The notes: generated by a model from the sequence alone, not told the origin. A stretch of 64,000 bases of DNA from Scatolibacter rhodanostii (GCF_900197595.1 NZ_FZLO01000004.1:62001-126000); one strand, 5' to 3'; shown: positions 17,736 through 27,580, counted from the first letter of the stretch. A program made the numbers and translations.

Positions 17736-19043
17736 TTATACAAGATAGTCGTTGAGGCGAGCTTTCACATATTCAATGTGGCTTGACTCCATTTTAATCT
17801 CATTGTTTTTCAGAGCATAATCGCTCAAAGATTCCAAATCTTCTTTGTCAGCTACAATGCTGGCACCGATTCCGCTTTGATAAGAAGCATAACGATCTGC
17901 GCGCAGATTGTCGAAGAAACCGTCTTCTTTCAGTTTAGCAGCTGCTTTCAGACCACGAGCAAAGGTGTCCATACCAACCACATGAGCAATAATCAAATCG
18001 TCCATTGCAAAAGATGAACGGCGAACTTTAGAGTCAAAGTTGATACCGCCGGGAGCAATACCACCGTTTTCCAAAATTTCATACATAGCCAGTGTGGCAT
18101 CAAACAGATTGGTTGGGAACTCATCGGTATCCCATCCAAGCAATACGTCACCTTGGTTGGCATCGATTGAACCAAGCGCATTATAGCAACGAGAAACGTT
18201 GAGTTCATGCTCAAAGGTGTGTCCTGCCAAAGTAGCATGGTTAGCTTCAATGTTGAGTTTGAAGTGACCTTCCAGTCCATATTTCTGAATAAAAGCCATT
18301 GTGGTGGCAGCATCAAAGTCATATTGATGTTTGCTTGGTTCTTTTGGCTTTGGTTCTAGCAAAAATTGCACTTTGTGGTTAATCTTCTCAGAATAAGCAA
18401 TCGCCATTTTGAAAAGTCTTGCAATGTTATCTTGCTCTAAGCCCATGTCAGTATTCAAAAGGGTTTCATAGCCCTCACGGCCGCCCCAGAACACATAGTT
18501 CTCACCGCCAAGCTTTTTGTTGACATCCAAACCTTTTTTAACCTGTGCAGCAGCACGGGCAAAAACGTCTGCATTGTTGGTAGAAGCAGCACCGTTTACA
18601 AAAACAGGGTTAGAGAACATGTTGGCTGTATTCCATAGCAATTTAATGCCGGTTTTATCCATTTTCTCTTTAATCAAATCGGTGATTTCATCTATGTTAG
18701 CAAAGAATTCTTCTAAAGAATTGCCTTCGGGAGCAATATCTACATCGTGGAAGCAGAAATACTCTACGCCCAATTTTTCAAGCAGTTCAAAAAAAGCCTC
18801 AACACGGTTTCTGGCTGTCTCCATGGGAGTTGCACCCATCCATGTACGGATGTTTGTGGGGTTGCCAAATGGATCTGAACCGTCTTGTGTCATAGTGTGC
18901 CAATAAGCTACTGCAAAGCGCAGGTGCTCTTTCATGCTCTTACCCAGCACTACTTCATCAGCATTGTAGTGATGAAAAGCAAACATGCTGTCTGATTTTG
19001 GTCCTTCATAATTTACTTTCTTTACATTAGGAAAATATTCCAT
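17736..19043 (-). CDS. xylA: Xylose isomerase
   Basis: This 435-residue TIM-barrel metalloenzyme converts D-xylose to D-xylulose. Catalytic and metal residues lie in [13 protein letters not shown] near residue 97, [17 protein letters not shown] near 186, and [17 protein letters not shown] near 228, followed by [19 protein letters not shown] and [12 protein letters not shown] chose ATG 19043 ([10 protein letters not shown]), with AGAGGTGA 6 nt upstream. The frame is open to 19100, but that stretch holds the xyl operator and part of the promoter, so it is not coding. It lies downstream of GH3 on the same strand and is controlled by XylR. Confidence 0.95.
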   Translation of the reverse strand: MEYFPNVKKVNYEGPKSDSMFAFHHYNADEVVLGKSMKEHLRFAVAYWHTMTQDGSDPFGNPTNIRTWMGATPMETARNRVEAFFELLEKLGVEYFCFHDVDIAPEGNSLEEFFANIDEITDLIKEKMDKTGIKLLWNTANMFSNPVFVNGAASTNNADVFARAAAQVKKGLDVNKKLGGENYVFWGGREGYETLLNTDMGLEQDNIARLFKMAIAYSEKINHKVQFLLEPKPKEPSKHQYDFDAATTMAFIQKYGLEGHFKLNIEANHATLAGHTFEHELNVSRCYNALGSIDANQGDVLLGWDTDEFPTNLFDATLAMYEILENGGIAPGGINFDSKVRRSSFAMDDLIIAHVVGMDTFARGLKAAAKLKEDGFFDNLRADRYASYQSGIGASIVADKEDLESLSDYALKNNEIKMESSHIEYVKARLNDYLV

Positions 19044-19058
19044 ATCAGTCACCTCTTC

Positions 19059-19081
19059 TAGTTTGTTTGCATAATAAACTA
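19059..19081. promoter_or_regulatory. XylR operator (xylO)
   Basis: The imperfect palindrome TAGTTTgTT-N5-AAtAAACTA sits between the xylA promoter and its ribosome site. It closely resembles the known Bacillus xyl operator and fits repression by the ROK protein at 21559. Confidence 0.75.
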
Positions 19082-19090
19082 ACTGTTCAT

Positions 19091-19119
19091 ATCCTAGCAT
19101 GTTTTGTGTTGCTTGTCAA
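19091..19119 (-). promoter_or_regulatory. xylA promoter
   Basis: On the minus strand: TTGACA (19114-19119), a 17-nt spacer and TAGGAT (19091-19096). The operator starts about 10 nt downstream of the -10 box. Confidence 0.8.
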
Positions 19120-19260
19120 TAGATTTTCCTGATTCTTCACGCAATATTTTTATATTATAAACAGAATTTTGATGCTTATCTTTATTAATATTGACTGTTT
19201 AAAAGAACGGTTTTTTTCTTAAAAACTATTGAAAACCTGTGTAATCTATTTTATTTGCCT

Positions 19261-21351
19261 TTAAACTGTGATTTCAGTTTGCAGAGGACGTTGACCCGTG
19301 AGAGAAACACTGCGTTCATCGGGCTGTGTAAAGCCAACATGCAAAATATGCTTTCCTGCGATAGTCTGCACATTTCCCTCTGCATCATAACGAGCAAATG
19401 CGTTGGGATTCAGATTAACAGTAACCTCAGTTGATTCACTTGCTGACAAACGAACCTTTGCTATTCCGCACAAATTCCAAGTTTCTTTTTGTTCAGGACT
19501 TTCTACGTAGACCTGTACAGTTTCTCCCGCAGACATTTTGCCAGTATTTTTAACCGTAACTGTGCATTTTTCTTTATCGGCCTGCAAATTATTTAATGTA
19601 AAAGAAGAATACCCTAAACCAAAGCCAAACGGGTACAAGGCCTCGCCTTTAAAGTAGCGATAGGTTCTGCCTGTCATGTTATAATCGCGGAAATCAGGCA
19701 AATCATCTGTATTGCGATAGAACGTTAACGGTAGTTTGCCTTCTGGGCTAAAACGTCCAAAAATCAGTTCAGCAAGAGCGGTTCCTCCACAAGCACCCGG
19801 ATAAAAAGCTTGTACAACAGCGCCTGCGTTTTCGTCCGCATATTCTACACTCAAAGCACTTCCTGAAATCAGTACGACAATCACTGGTTTTCCGTCGGCT
19901 GCCTCGGTAACTTCTCTCAAAAGTGCTTCTTGGCGACCGGGAAGTTTCAAATTCGGCTTATCGCCACTGCCAAATTCATTGCCGGCGTCGCCTTCTTCTC
20001 CTTCAAGTCCTGCATCCAGACCCAAGAAAAGCACGATGGCATCACTGCGACGAGCAACAGCTCTCGCTTCAGCCATACGATCATCTGCCATAGAGAGCTC
20101 TGTCATGCGATCTTTATACAAATGACAGCCTTGTGCAAACAGCACGCGTACGCCCTCTTTTTCCGCCAAATTCTGTATTCCCATCAGTGGTGTAACAGGA
20201 TGGCTAGGTTGTCCCTCATAGTTACCCTCTAACGCACGGCGATTGTCTGCATTGGGGCCAATGACACCAATCGTTTTAATCGAATGGACATTTAAAGGCA
20301 AGGTACCATCATTTTTCAGCAAAACTAGGCTTCGCTTTGCCGTCTTAAGGTTAAACTGCGCATGTTCTGGAGAGTCAACCTCTTCAAATGGAATACTACT
20401 ATAGGCTGGGTTTTCAGGCGCACCCAAAAGTCCTAAACGCATGCGAGTTGCCAAGAGACGTGTCACCGCTTGATCAATCTGCTCTTCCGTGAGAAGTCCT
20501 TTTTCCACAGCATCTACAGCGTGAACAAACATATTGCCGCAGTTCACATCGCAGCCTCTGGAAATGGCCAATGCGACAGACTCGACCGGAGAATTTGTCA
20601 CTCTATGATTTTCATGGAAATCTTTGATTGCCCAGCAATCAGAAACCACGTGACCTTTAAATCCCCACTTTTTGCGCAGAATATCTTCCAACAAAAGCTT
20701 TGAACCGCAGCAAGGTTCGCCTAAAGTACGATTATAAGCTCCCATGACTGCCTCTACCTCTGCTTCTTTCACAGCAGATTCGAATGCTGGCAAATACGTA
20801 TTCCACAAATCATAATCGTCACATACTGCATTGAATTCATGACGTTCTGACTCAGGGCCAGAGTGTACTGCAAAATGTTTGGCACAGGCTGCCGTTTTCA
20901 GCTGCTCTGCATTTTTCTGCTGCAAGCCTTTAATATAAGCAACACCTAGTCTTGCCGTTAAGTAAGGATCTTCACCATAGGTTTCGTGCCCTCTGCCCCA
21001 TCTGGGATCACGAAAAATGTTGATATTGGGACTCCAAAAGGTTAGACCCTTATAAATATCATGGTCTTCTTCCTCTTGAAAAGCATTAAATTTTGCACGT
21101 CCTTCTGTTGCAATTACTTCAGCCACTTCAGATAAAATTTCTTCGTCAAAGGTAGCCGCTAAGCCAATAGCCTGTGGGAACATCGTTGCCACACCGGCAC
21201 GTGCTACGCCATGCAGCGCTTCACTCCACCAGTTATAGGACGGGATATCCAATCTGTCAATCGCCGGAGATGTATGCAGCATTTGAGACACTTTTTCTTC
21301 CAAGGTCATTTCGGCAACTAAAGCAGCCGCTTCTTTTTCAGGATTAAACAT
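19261..21351 (-). CDS. Glycoside hydrolase family 3 (beta-xylosidase/beta-glucosidase type)
   Basis: This 696-residue intracellular enzyme has no signal peptide. The N-terminal (alpha/beta)8 barrel has CAKHFAVHSGPESERHEFNA near residue 155 and the nucleophile Asp in HVVSDCWAI near 237. The C-terminal sandwich domain has LEGEEGDAGNEFGSGDK near 455 with the likely acid/base Glu, and GRTYRYFKGEALYPFGFGL near 570. A fibronectin-III-like domain ends the protein. The context (xylA, xylR) favours beta-xylosidase acting on imported xylo-oligosaccharides. TAGGAG precedes ATG 21351. Transcription probably continues into xylA, as no terminator is seen in 19101-19260. Confidence 0.9.
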   Translation of the reverse strand: MFNPEKEAAALVAEMTLEEKVSQMLHTSPAIDRLDIPSYNWWSEALHGVARAGVATMFPQAIGLAATFDEEILSEVAEVIATEGRAKFNAFQEEEDHDIYKGLTFWSPNINIFRDPRWGRGHETYGEDPYLTARLGVAYIKGLQQKNAEQLKTAACAKHFAVHSGPESERHEFNAVCDDYDLWNTYLPAFESAVKEAEVEAVMGAYNRTLGEPCCGSKLLLEDILRKKWGFKGHVVSDCWAIKDFHENHRVTNSPVESVALAISRGCDVNCGNMFVHAVDAVEKGLLTEEQIDQAVTRLLATRMRLGLLGAPENPAYSSIPFEEVDSPEHAQFNLKTAKRSLVLLKNDGTLPLNVHSIKTIGVIGPNADNRRALEGNYEGQPSHPVTPLMGIQNLAEKEGVRVLFAQGCHLYKDRMTELSMADDRMAEARAVARRSDAIVLFLGLDAGLEGEEGDAGNEFGSGDKPNLKLPGRQEALLREVTEAADGKPVIVVLISGSALSVEYADENAGAVVQAFYPGACGGTALAELIFGRFSPEGKLPLTFYRNTDDLPDFRDYNMTGRTYRYFKGEALYPFGFGLGYSSFTLNNLQADKEKCTVTVKNTGKMSAGETVQVYVESPEQKETWNLCGIAKVRLSASESTEVTVNLNPNAFARYDAEGNVQTIAGKHILHVGFTQPDERSVSLTGQRPLQTEITV

Positions 21352-21398
21352 TTTATACTCCTATCTTTTATTTTTAATATGATCTATGCTTATTTCTA

Positions 21399-21427
21399 AG
21401 TATGACTTGAACAAGAACGATTGTCAA
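21399..21427 (-). promoter_or_regulatory. GH3 promoter
   Basis: On the minus strand: TTGACA (21422-21427), a 17-nt spacer and CATACT (21399-21404). No convincing xylO palindrome is visible here. Confidence 0.6.
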
Positions 21428-21490
21428 CGAAATTCTTTTCTGTTCTATATCTATTTTTATTTCATTAAAGGAATAATTTTTTCTTATAGT

Positions 21491-21519
21491 TTGAAATCTT
21501 GTTAGCTGTGTGGTAGACT
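21491..21519 (+). promoter_or_regulatory. xylR promoter
   Basis: TTGAAA (21491-21496), a 17-nt spacer and TAGACT (21514-21519), 40 nt upstream of the xylR start and divergent from the GH3 promoter. Confidence 0.6.
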
Positions 21520-21558
21520 TAACCATGCAAACTCACTAAGAGGAGTGTACAAAAACTT

Positions 21559-22728
21559 ATGGCTGTCAATAAATATTTGATTCGTGAACAAAATGAATCT
21601 GTTGTTCTTAAAACCATTATCGACCGTGAACCCATATCCCGTGCAGAAGTCGCTGCTATCACCCATCTCAACAAAGCCTCGGTCTCTTCCATCGCCAAAA
21701 CACTGATTGAAAATCATCTGGTGCATGAAACCGGTATGGGTGATACAAGTTCCGCAGGCGGCAGAAAGCCTATCATGCTGCAGTTTAACGGTCACTGTGC
21801 TCTTGGCATTGCCCTTGACATCGGCTCTGACTATATCGCCGCCGTTCTTTCCTATTTAAACGGAGAAATTGTGTGTTCTGTCATTCACAAAAAACTTTCG
21901 ATTCATAAAGAAAACATTTTTTCTTTAACAGATGAAATCATACATGATTTTGAAAGAAAAGCACCGCAAACACCTCATGGTATTGTGGGAATTACAGCAG
22001 CCATTCATGGCACTGTCTGTGAAAATCGAATTCGCTTTACGCCCTACTATGATTTAGCTTTAATCGATTTGGCAAATGAGCTTCAAACTCGCTACTCTTA
22101 CCCTGTTATGCTTGAAAACGAAGCTAATCTCACTGCTTTGGGAGAATACAGTTTCTCTTGTCCTTCTGATAATATTATTAGCATTAGCATTCACAGCGGC
22201 ATTGGCGCCGGGTTAGTGTTGAATGGCAATTTGCTCACAGGGCAGCATGGCCAAGCCGGCGAAATCGGACATTCAATTTTAATGCCCGACGGCAAAATTT
22301 GCCCCTGTGGCAACCACGGCTGTTTGGAGCAATACGCCTCTAACAAAGCGATGTATGAACGATTTGCCGCTGAAAAACAATTAGCCACCGTCAACTCTGA
22401 TATCCTCTCTGCGGCCTATCAAGGCGAAGATTCTCTTGCTGTGGAACTACTCCATGAAAATGCTAAACTTCTTGCCGTTGGTATCAATAATATTACTACT
22501 TTTTTTGACCCTCAAATCATCATTATCAATAGTTCGGTCTATCGAAAGAACCCCAAATTAATTGAACAGCTTTCTCAACATATCAAAAGTTCTTTCACCG
22601 ATAAGGTCACTGTTCGCAACAGTTTACTAGGAGAACAGGCTCCTCTTTATGGCGGAATTGCTTCCATCGCAATGGATTTTCTTCACATCCCAAATTTAAA
22701 GTTCAAGGGCTATCCAGATGTCTTTTAA
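21559..22728 (+). CDS. xylR: ROK-family transcriptional repressor, XylR type
   Basis: This 389-residue protein has an N-terminal winged helix-turn-helix (EPISRAEVAAITHLNKASVS near residue 25) joined to a ROK sugar-kinase-like domain. The ROK zinc motif CPCGNHGCLEQYAS is near residue 252, preceded by GEIGH. The GIALDIG block near 90 and GIGAGLVLNG near 215 are typical. It lacks obvious kinase function and should bind xylose as inducer. It is divergent from GH3 and two genes from xylA, and a matching operator lies at 19059. ATG 21559 follows GAGGAG with a long, 13-nt spacing. Confidence 0.88.
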   Translation: MAVNKYLIREQNESVVLKTIIDREPISRAEVAAITHLNKASVSSIAKTLIENHLVHETGMGDTSSAGGRKPIMLQFNGHCALGIALDIGSDYIAAVLSYLNGEIVCSVIHKKLSIHKENIFSLTDEIIHDFERKAPQTPHGIVGITAAIHGTVCENRIRFTPYYDLALIDLANELQTRYSYPVMLENEANLTALGEYSFSCPSDNIISISIHSGIGAGLVLNGNLLTGQHGQAGEIGHSILMPDGKICPCGNHGCLEQYASNKAMYERFAAEKQLATVNSDILSAAYQGEDSLAVELLHENAKLLAVGINNITTFFDPQIIIINSSVYRKNPKLIEQLSQHIKSSFTDKVTVRNSLLGEQAPLYGGIASIAMDFLHIPNLKFKGYPDVF

Positions 22729-22743
22729 TTAAATTATCAGCAA

Positions 22744-22776
22744 AAAACGAGAGAGGAATCAATCCTCTCTCGTTTT
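22744..22776. terminator. Bidirectional terminator between xylR and comFC
   Basis: AAAACGAGAGAGGA / TCCTCTCTCGTTTT perfect 14-bp stem with a 5-nt loop, between convergent genes. Confidence 0.85.
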
Positions 22777-22795
22777 GCTGTTTATCATAGGGTAC

Positions 22796-23458
22796 TTATC
22801 TCATTGCTTTTGACCTACTTGTGTCAGCAAAGCAAAGACCACAAACTTCATCCGCACCCGCTCGAAACAATTCTTCTGTACAGGCAGAAAGCGTAGCACC
22901 AGTGGTCAAAATGTCGTCAATGAGTAGAAGTTTCAGACCTTTTGCCGTGCCTTTTGCTGCAAATACATTTTTTACATTTTCAACACGTTTTTCTGCGGGC
23001 AATTCGTGCTGAATTTCATTTTCTCTTACCTTAATTAACAGCGGAAGAACGGGAACTGTCAGCGATTTGCCTATTAATGCTGCCAATAACTCGCTTTGAT
23101 TATAACCTCTCTGCCTTTTCCTCTTTTTTGAGATAGGTACGAAGCAAATTGCATCAAACTTCATTTTAAGGTCAGCAGAGGCTTCTGCCATCACTTTTGT
23201 CATCGCATAACCGTATACTTTTTTGTTCGAAAATTTGAATCGTTGTACGGCTTTTCGATAGGCACCCTCATAGGGTACTACGCAAACAGTCCTGAGTTTT
23301 TTCTCTTTTTTCACAATGGGTAAAGAACGTTGAATTGATTTTTGGGGGAAATTCCGTCTGCAAGCTTCACAAAACTCATGCTCCCGCACTCTTTTTCTGC
23401 AAAGAGGACACTTAGGCGGAAAAAGCAGATTCAGGAATTTTTCAAACCAAATGCTCAT
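22796..23458 (-). CDS. comFC: ComF-family phosphoribosyltransferase-like protein
   Basis: This 220-residue protein has an N-terminal zinc-finger-like segment, CPLCRKRVREHEFCEAC (residues 17-33), and a type I phosphoribosyltransferase PRPP loop, LLLIDDILTTGATL, near 180. The family is needed for DNA uptake in competent bacteria and is also found in non-competent ones. Its ATG overlaps the galT stop by 4 nt, so the two genes are translationally coupled. That is an odd pairing, as no shared function is known. Confidence 0.88.
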   Translation of the reverse strand: MSIWFEKFLNLLFPPKCPLCRKRVREHEFCEACRRNFPQKSIQRSLPIVKKEKKLRTVCVVPYEGAYRKAVQRFKFSNKKVYGYAMTKVMAEASADLKMKFDAICFVPISKKRKRQRGYNQSELLAALIGKSLTVPVLPLLIKVRENEIQHELPAEKRVENVKNVFAAKGTAKGLKLLLIDDILTTGATLSACTEELFRAGADEVCGLCFADTSRSKAMR

Positions 23459-24960
23459 ACCTGCTCACAAAAACGTCTGAATGCTGCTTTACCGATTTCA
23501 TCCGTTTTGTATACGCCCGCATTTTCGAGAATCTTTTTGAAAATTTGACCAATGCTATTTTGAATTTCTTCGTCTAATTTATCAGCAGAAATTTGTTTAT
23601 CTGACAGCTGTTTATACCACTTTTGGTGCTTTTTCATTTCTTCTGTCTGCATAATCTCATCTGCTTCTTCAGGTTGCAAAAGAGCCGCTTTCAGTTCTGA
23701 CATCTCAGACAACAATCTTGGCGGCAAAATAGCCAACCCCATCACTTCGATCAACCCAATATTCTCTTTTTTAATGTGGTGATATTCAGCATGCGGATGG
23801 AAAATGCCCAATGGGTGTTCTTCGCTGGTGCGATTATTACGCAAGACCAAATCTAGCTCAAAGCTTTCTCCTCTGCGTCTGGCAATGGGCGTAATCGTAT
23901 TATGCGGTGTTTCGTCAGTGAACGCAAATATACCCACACTTTCATCTGAATAGCCTCGCCACGAGTTCAAAATCTTGCCTGCCAAATCTAAAAGTCGCTC
24001 TTTATTCGTAGATTTCAGACGAATCACTGACATAGCCCAATCCACGAGCCCAGCCTCAACATCTTCAAAGCTTTTGAATACAACTTTTTCTTTCACAGGC
24101 GCTTTTGCCATGGGAAATTCATAATTTCCTCCTTGGAAGTGGTCGTGAGTTAAAATTGAACCACCCACAATTGGCAAATCCGCATTTGAGCCGACAAAAT
24201 AATGAGGAAATTTCATTTCAAACTCCAGCAAATTGGCCATTGAATCACGCGTAACTTTCATTGGCTCATGTTTACCGCTGAGTAAAATGCAATGCTCGTT
24301 GTAATAAACATAGGGAGAGTATTGCAAAAACCATTGATTCCCCCTTAAGTCAACCGGAATTAAACGATGTGTTGCTCTTGCCGCTTGATTGGCACTGCCC
24401 ATAAACCCCTCGTTTTCACGGCAAAGTGCACACTTGGGATAACCTGACTGCGGCGCATTTTTAGCTGCCGCAATCGCTTTAGGATCTTTTTCAGGCTTAG
24501 ACAGATTAATCGTGATAATCAATTCACCATATTCAGTGGCAACTGTCCATTTCTTATCTTTTTCAACTCGATCTACTCGAATATAATTGGAATTACGGCT
24601 TAAATTATAGTAGTAATCAGTTGCCGCTTGTTTGTCATCAGCATATAGTTGTTCAAATTTTGCAATCACTTCACTAGGGCGGGGCATCAGGCAATTCATC
24701 ACTTCTGTATCAAATAAATCTTTTGCATCCTGTGTGTCGTCTGTCAGAATTCCGCTTTCAAGTGCATACGCACAGATTGCCTCCAGTATTTCTGCCGGAT
24801 AGCGAAGTTCCTCTCCCTCAAAAGGAGAAGGTTCATAATCTTTACTCTGCAAGAGTGCCAATAGTCGATTGAGTGTATAAGCCTTGTCATGCTCTGTTAT
24901 CAATCCTTTTTGCAGTCCATAATTCACCAAACGGTCAATCTGCCAATGAATCAAACTCAT
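23455..24960 (-). CDS. galT: Galactose-1-phosphate uridylyltransferase, class II
   Basis: This 501-residue enzyme of the Leloir pathway exchanges UMP between UDP-glucose and galactose-1-phosphate. It matches the Firmicute family 2 form, about 500 residues long, rather than the 350-residue HIT-like form. Characteristic segments are GYPKCALCRENEGFMGS near residue 185, GGSILTHDHFQGGNYEFPM near 268 and IFHPHAEYHHIKKENIGLIE near 388. It has no galK or galE neighbour here. A GGGGAA site precedes ATG 24960. Confidence 0.93.
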   Translation of the reverse strand: MSLIHWQIDRLVNYGLQKGLITEHDKAYTLNRLLALLQSKDYEPSPFEGEELRYPAEILEAICAYALESGILTDDTQDAKDLFDTEVMNCLMPRPSEVIAKFEQLYADDKQAATDYYYNLSRNSNYIRVDRVEKDKKWTVATEYGELIITINLSKPEKDPKAIAAAKNAPQSGYPKCALCRENEGFMGSANQAARATHRLIPVDLRGNQWFLQYSPYVYYNEHCILLSGKHEPMKVTRDSMANLLEFEMKFPHYFVGSNADLPIVGGSILTHDHFQGGNYEFPMAKAPVKEKVVFKSFEDVEAGLVDWAMSVIRLKSTNKERLLDLAGKILNSWRGYSDESVGIFAFTDETPHNTITPIARRRGESFELDLVLRNNRTSEEHPLGIFHPHAEYHHIKKENIGLIEVMGLAILPPRLLSEMSELKAALLQPEEADEIMQTEEMKKHQKWYKQLSDKQISADKLDEEIQNSIGQIFKKILENAGVYKTDEIGKAAFRRFCEQV

Positions 24961-25012
24961 CCTGATTCCCCTATCTTTCCCCTATATTCCAACACTTTAT
25001 TTTATACTAAAT

Positions 25013-27385
25013 TTAATTACCTTTTAACGTCATACCGTGCTCTGCCAGTTTTTCCAAAATAGCGTCTGTCTGTGGCTGCACTTCTTCTCTTGTCAGCGTT
25101 TTGCTTTGTGATTGGAAAGAGAAACGCAAAGTCACGCTCTTTTTGCCGCCGTCCACAAATGTATCAAACAAGCTCACTTTTTTCAGAAGCTCTTTGTCAG
25201 TATCCTGCCATGCTTTTTCCATATCGGCAAAGAAAATGCCTTCAGGAACCCACAATGACAAATCAATATCAATACCCGGATATTTAGATGGCTGCTGATA
25301 ACGAATTTCTTCTGCCGACACTTCCTCTGCAAAAGTATCCATATCAATTTCGGCGCAGACAATACAGGCTTTTTTATCTAAACTACCCTGTACAACTGGA
25401 TGAATGACAGATAAGAAGCCAACTTCTTTTTCATCTGATAATATTTTTGCTGTATTCATGGGATGCTGCCAATCATACTTTGCTTCTGTACCTTCAAAGC
25501 TGAAGTTTTTATGCTTGATAGAAGATGAAAGCAGCGCCAGCATTTCACGCAGACGGAAGAACAAATCTTTCTCCTGCTCTGTTTTGCTGAATAATACAAT
25601 GCCCAGCTTTTTGCGCTCATTGCAGTTTTTATCTTCTTTTAAACCTTGCACCACACGACCAATTTCAAATATGCCAAAGCTTGCCGCAAAGCCTTTATTC
25701 TCCTGTACAAAGGTCAAAAGCGACGGAACCATCGAGCTGCGAATCATTTCATTTTCAGGGGTCATCGCATTCGAAAGACGAACATTCTGGTCGGGAACAA
25801 TGCCCAATTTCTTTAGCTTTTTGCTATCATACCAAATATAAGAATTCACTTCATGCAAGTGATAGTTATGAACCAAAATATCTTTGGCAAAATTATCGCA
25901 CAAGTTGGCTGCAGAACGTCTGACAGGTTTAATGGCGGTTTTAGTTGTTTGAATATCAAAGTTGTCATAGCCATAAATACGGGTAATTTCTTCAATAATA
26001 TCTGCCTTCATCGTAACATCTTTTGTAGAACGCCAAGAGGGCACTTTTACATCAAAGGCGCCATTGTTTAAAGTGACACCAAATCCTAAGGCAGAAAGAG
26101 TTTTCACAATTTCTTTGTCTGAAATGGAAATGCCTGTATAGCGATCAACAAAAGTCTTGTCAAATTGCAATTCAATTTCAGGGTAATGATTGGCATATAC
26201 ATCTGTTAAACGAGAGGAAACTTCCACACCACTATCGATTTCTTGCAGCAGCTTTAAAATTCTGCCAATGGCATCCACTGTCATTTCGGGGTCAAGTGTT
26301 TTCTCAAATCGCATACTGGCATCGGTACGAAGCCCTAAGCGTGAAGAAGACTTTCTAACACCGACAGGAGCGAAGTTTGCTGCTTCCAACAGCAAAGAAT
26401 CCGTATCATCTTCAATCTCAGATTCCAAGCCACCCATAATACCGGCAATGGCAACGGGTTCTTTTTCATTGCAAATCATCAGTGTGTTTTCATCAATTTC
26501 ACGCTCCACGCCATCAAGCGTTTTAAACGTAAATGGCTTATCAAAGCGTTTCACTTCAATGGAGTTTACCTTGCGGCTATCAAAAGCATGAGTGGGCTGA
26601 CTGGTTTCGAGCATGACGTAATTTGTCAAATCAGCAAGCAGATTGATTGCTCTTGTTCCGCAGTAGAAGAGGCGAATACGCATATTGACAGGACTAGTTT
26701 TTTCGTTGATATTTTTTACTTTCATGCCGCAATAACGGAAGCAGCGTTCTGTGTCTGCAACCTTCACTTCTACAGGCTCTAGTGAATCGTATTGATGAAC
26801 ATCAGCTGTCACAAGGGGGTTAAGCGGTCTGCCTGTCAAGGCAGAAAATTCTCTGGCAATGCCATAATGTCCCCATAAATCAGGTCGATTGGTCAGCGAT
26901 TTATTATCTACCTCAAACACGATATCTTTAATTTGGTATAGTTCTGTAATATCCGTACCAACCGTAGTATCTTCAGGTAATTCCATTAAACCGCCATGGC
27001 CATCACTAATGCCAAGCTCGGCTTCTGAACAACACATACCAAATGATTCATATCCGGCAATTTTGGTTGCCTTAATATCCATACCACCGGCAAATCCACC
27101 CTCTTTGACAAAGGGGACGATTAAGCCCTCTCGTACATTTGGTGCGCCACAAACCACATCATAAATTTTATTGCCCGCATCTACTTTAAGCAAATGAAGC
27201 TTTTTAGAATCAGGATGTTTTTCTACCGACAAAATTTTACCGGCGACAACATCTCTTAACTCTCTGCCTTTATATTCAATTCCCTCAACTTCAGCCGTTG
27301 ACAAAGTAAAACGCTGAATGAGTTCCTCTTGATTGAGTCCTGACAAATCGACAAATTCCTGTATCCAATTCATTGAAATTAACAT
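25013..27385 (-). CDS. pheT: Phenylalanyl-tRNA synthetase beta subunit
   Basis: This 790-residue subunit of the alpha2-beta2 enzyme carries the EMAP-like tRNA-binding domain (VVAGKILSVEKHPDSKKLH near residue 45), B3/B4 editing domain (TQP-type segment ETSQPTHAFD near 262), B5 domain, and the FDX-ACB anticodon-binding domain at the end (QPSKYPGIDIDLSLWVPEG onward). ATG 27385 has AGGAGG 9 nt upstream. It is separated from pheS by an unusually long 190-nt gap containing a hairpin and a tRNA-like remnant, and is presumably co-transcribed with pheS under the T-box. Confidence 0.95.
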   Translation of the reverse strand: MLISMNWIQEFVDLSGLNQEELIQRFTLSTAEVEGIEYKGRELRDVVAGKILSVEKHPDSKKLHLLKVDAGNKIYDVVCGAPNVREGLIVPFVKEGGFAGGMDIKATKIAGYESFGMCCSEAELGISDGHGGLMELPEDTTVGTDITELYQIKDIVFEVDNKSLTNRPDLWGHYGIAREFSALTGRPLNPLVTADVHQYDSLEPVEVKVADTERCFRYCGMKVKNINEKTSPVNMRIRLFYCGTRAINLLADLTNYVMLETSQPTHAFDSRKVNSIEVKRFDKPFTFKTLDGVEREIDENTLMICNEKEPVAIAGIMGGLESEIEDDTDSLLLEAANFAPVGVRKSSSRLGLRTDASMRFEKTLDPEMTVDAIGRILKLLQEIDSGVEVSSRLTDVYANHYPEIELQFDKTFVDRYTGISISDKEIVKTLSALGFGVTLNNGAFDVKVPSWRSTKDVTMKADIIEEITRIYGYDNFDIQTTKTAIKPVRRSAANLCDNFAKDILVHNYHLHEVNSYIWYDSKKLKKLGIVPDQNVRLSNAMTPENEMIRSSMVPSLLTFVQENKGFAASFGIFEIGRVVQGLKEDKNCNERKKLGIVLFSKTEQEKDLFFRLREMLALLSSSIKHKNFSFEGTEAKYDWQHPMNTAKILSDEKEVGFLSVIHPVVQGSLDKKACIVCAEIDMDTFAEEVSAEEIRYQQPSKYPGIDIDLSLWVPEGIFFADMEKAWQDTDKELLKKVSLFDTFVDGGKKSVTLRFSFQSQSKTLTREEVQPQTDAILEKLAEHGMTLKGN

Positions 27386-27404
27386 ATTAATTATTTCCTC
27401 CTAA

Positions 27405-27429
27405 ACAGGTGGCGGTGAGCCACCGCTGG
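27405..27429. repeat. Hairpin in the pheS-pheT gap
   Basis: GCGGTG-AGC-CACCGC with flanking CAGGTG gives a stable stem upstream of the pheT ribosome site. It has no T tract, so it is not a clear terminator. Confidence 0.4.
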
Positions 27430-27516
27430 CATGTCGCGATACTCATGCTTGCGCACTCTCCACTCGCTACAAATTTTCAGTTTTGTTTCCCACAAGGATA
27501 GCGGTATATTGAATTT

Positions 27517-27580
27517 ATGGAGCACTTGACTTTTAATCAAAGTGTTTTAAGCCGCAGGTTCGAATCCTGTTGCCTTTATT
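27517..27580 (+). pseudogene. tRNA-Lys(TTT)-like remnant, 5' half missing
   Basis: A perfect T-arm, GCAGG-TTCGAAT-CCTGT (27554-27570), follows an anticodon arm TTGA-CTTTTAA-TCAA with a TTT anticodon (27526-27540). There is no D-arm beyond GGAGCA, no acceptor pairing and no CCA. It lies antisense in the pheS-pheT gap and runs into the last codons of pheS. It reads as a decayed tRNA fragment, or the scar of an element that used a tRNA-Lys site. Confidence 0.5.
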
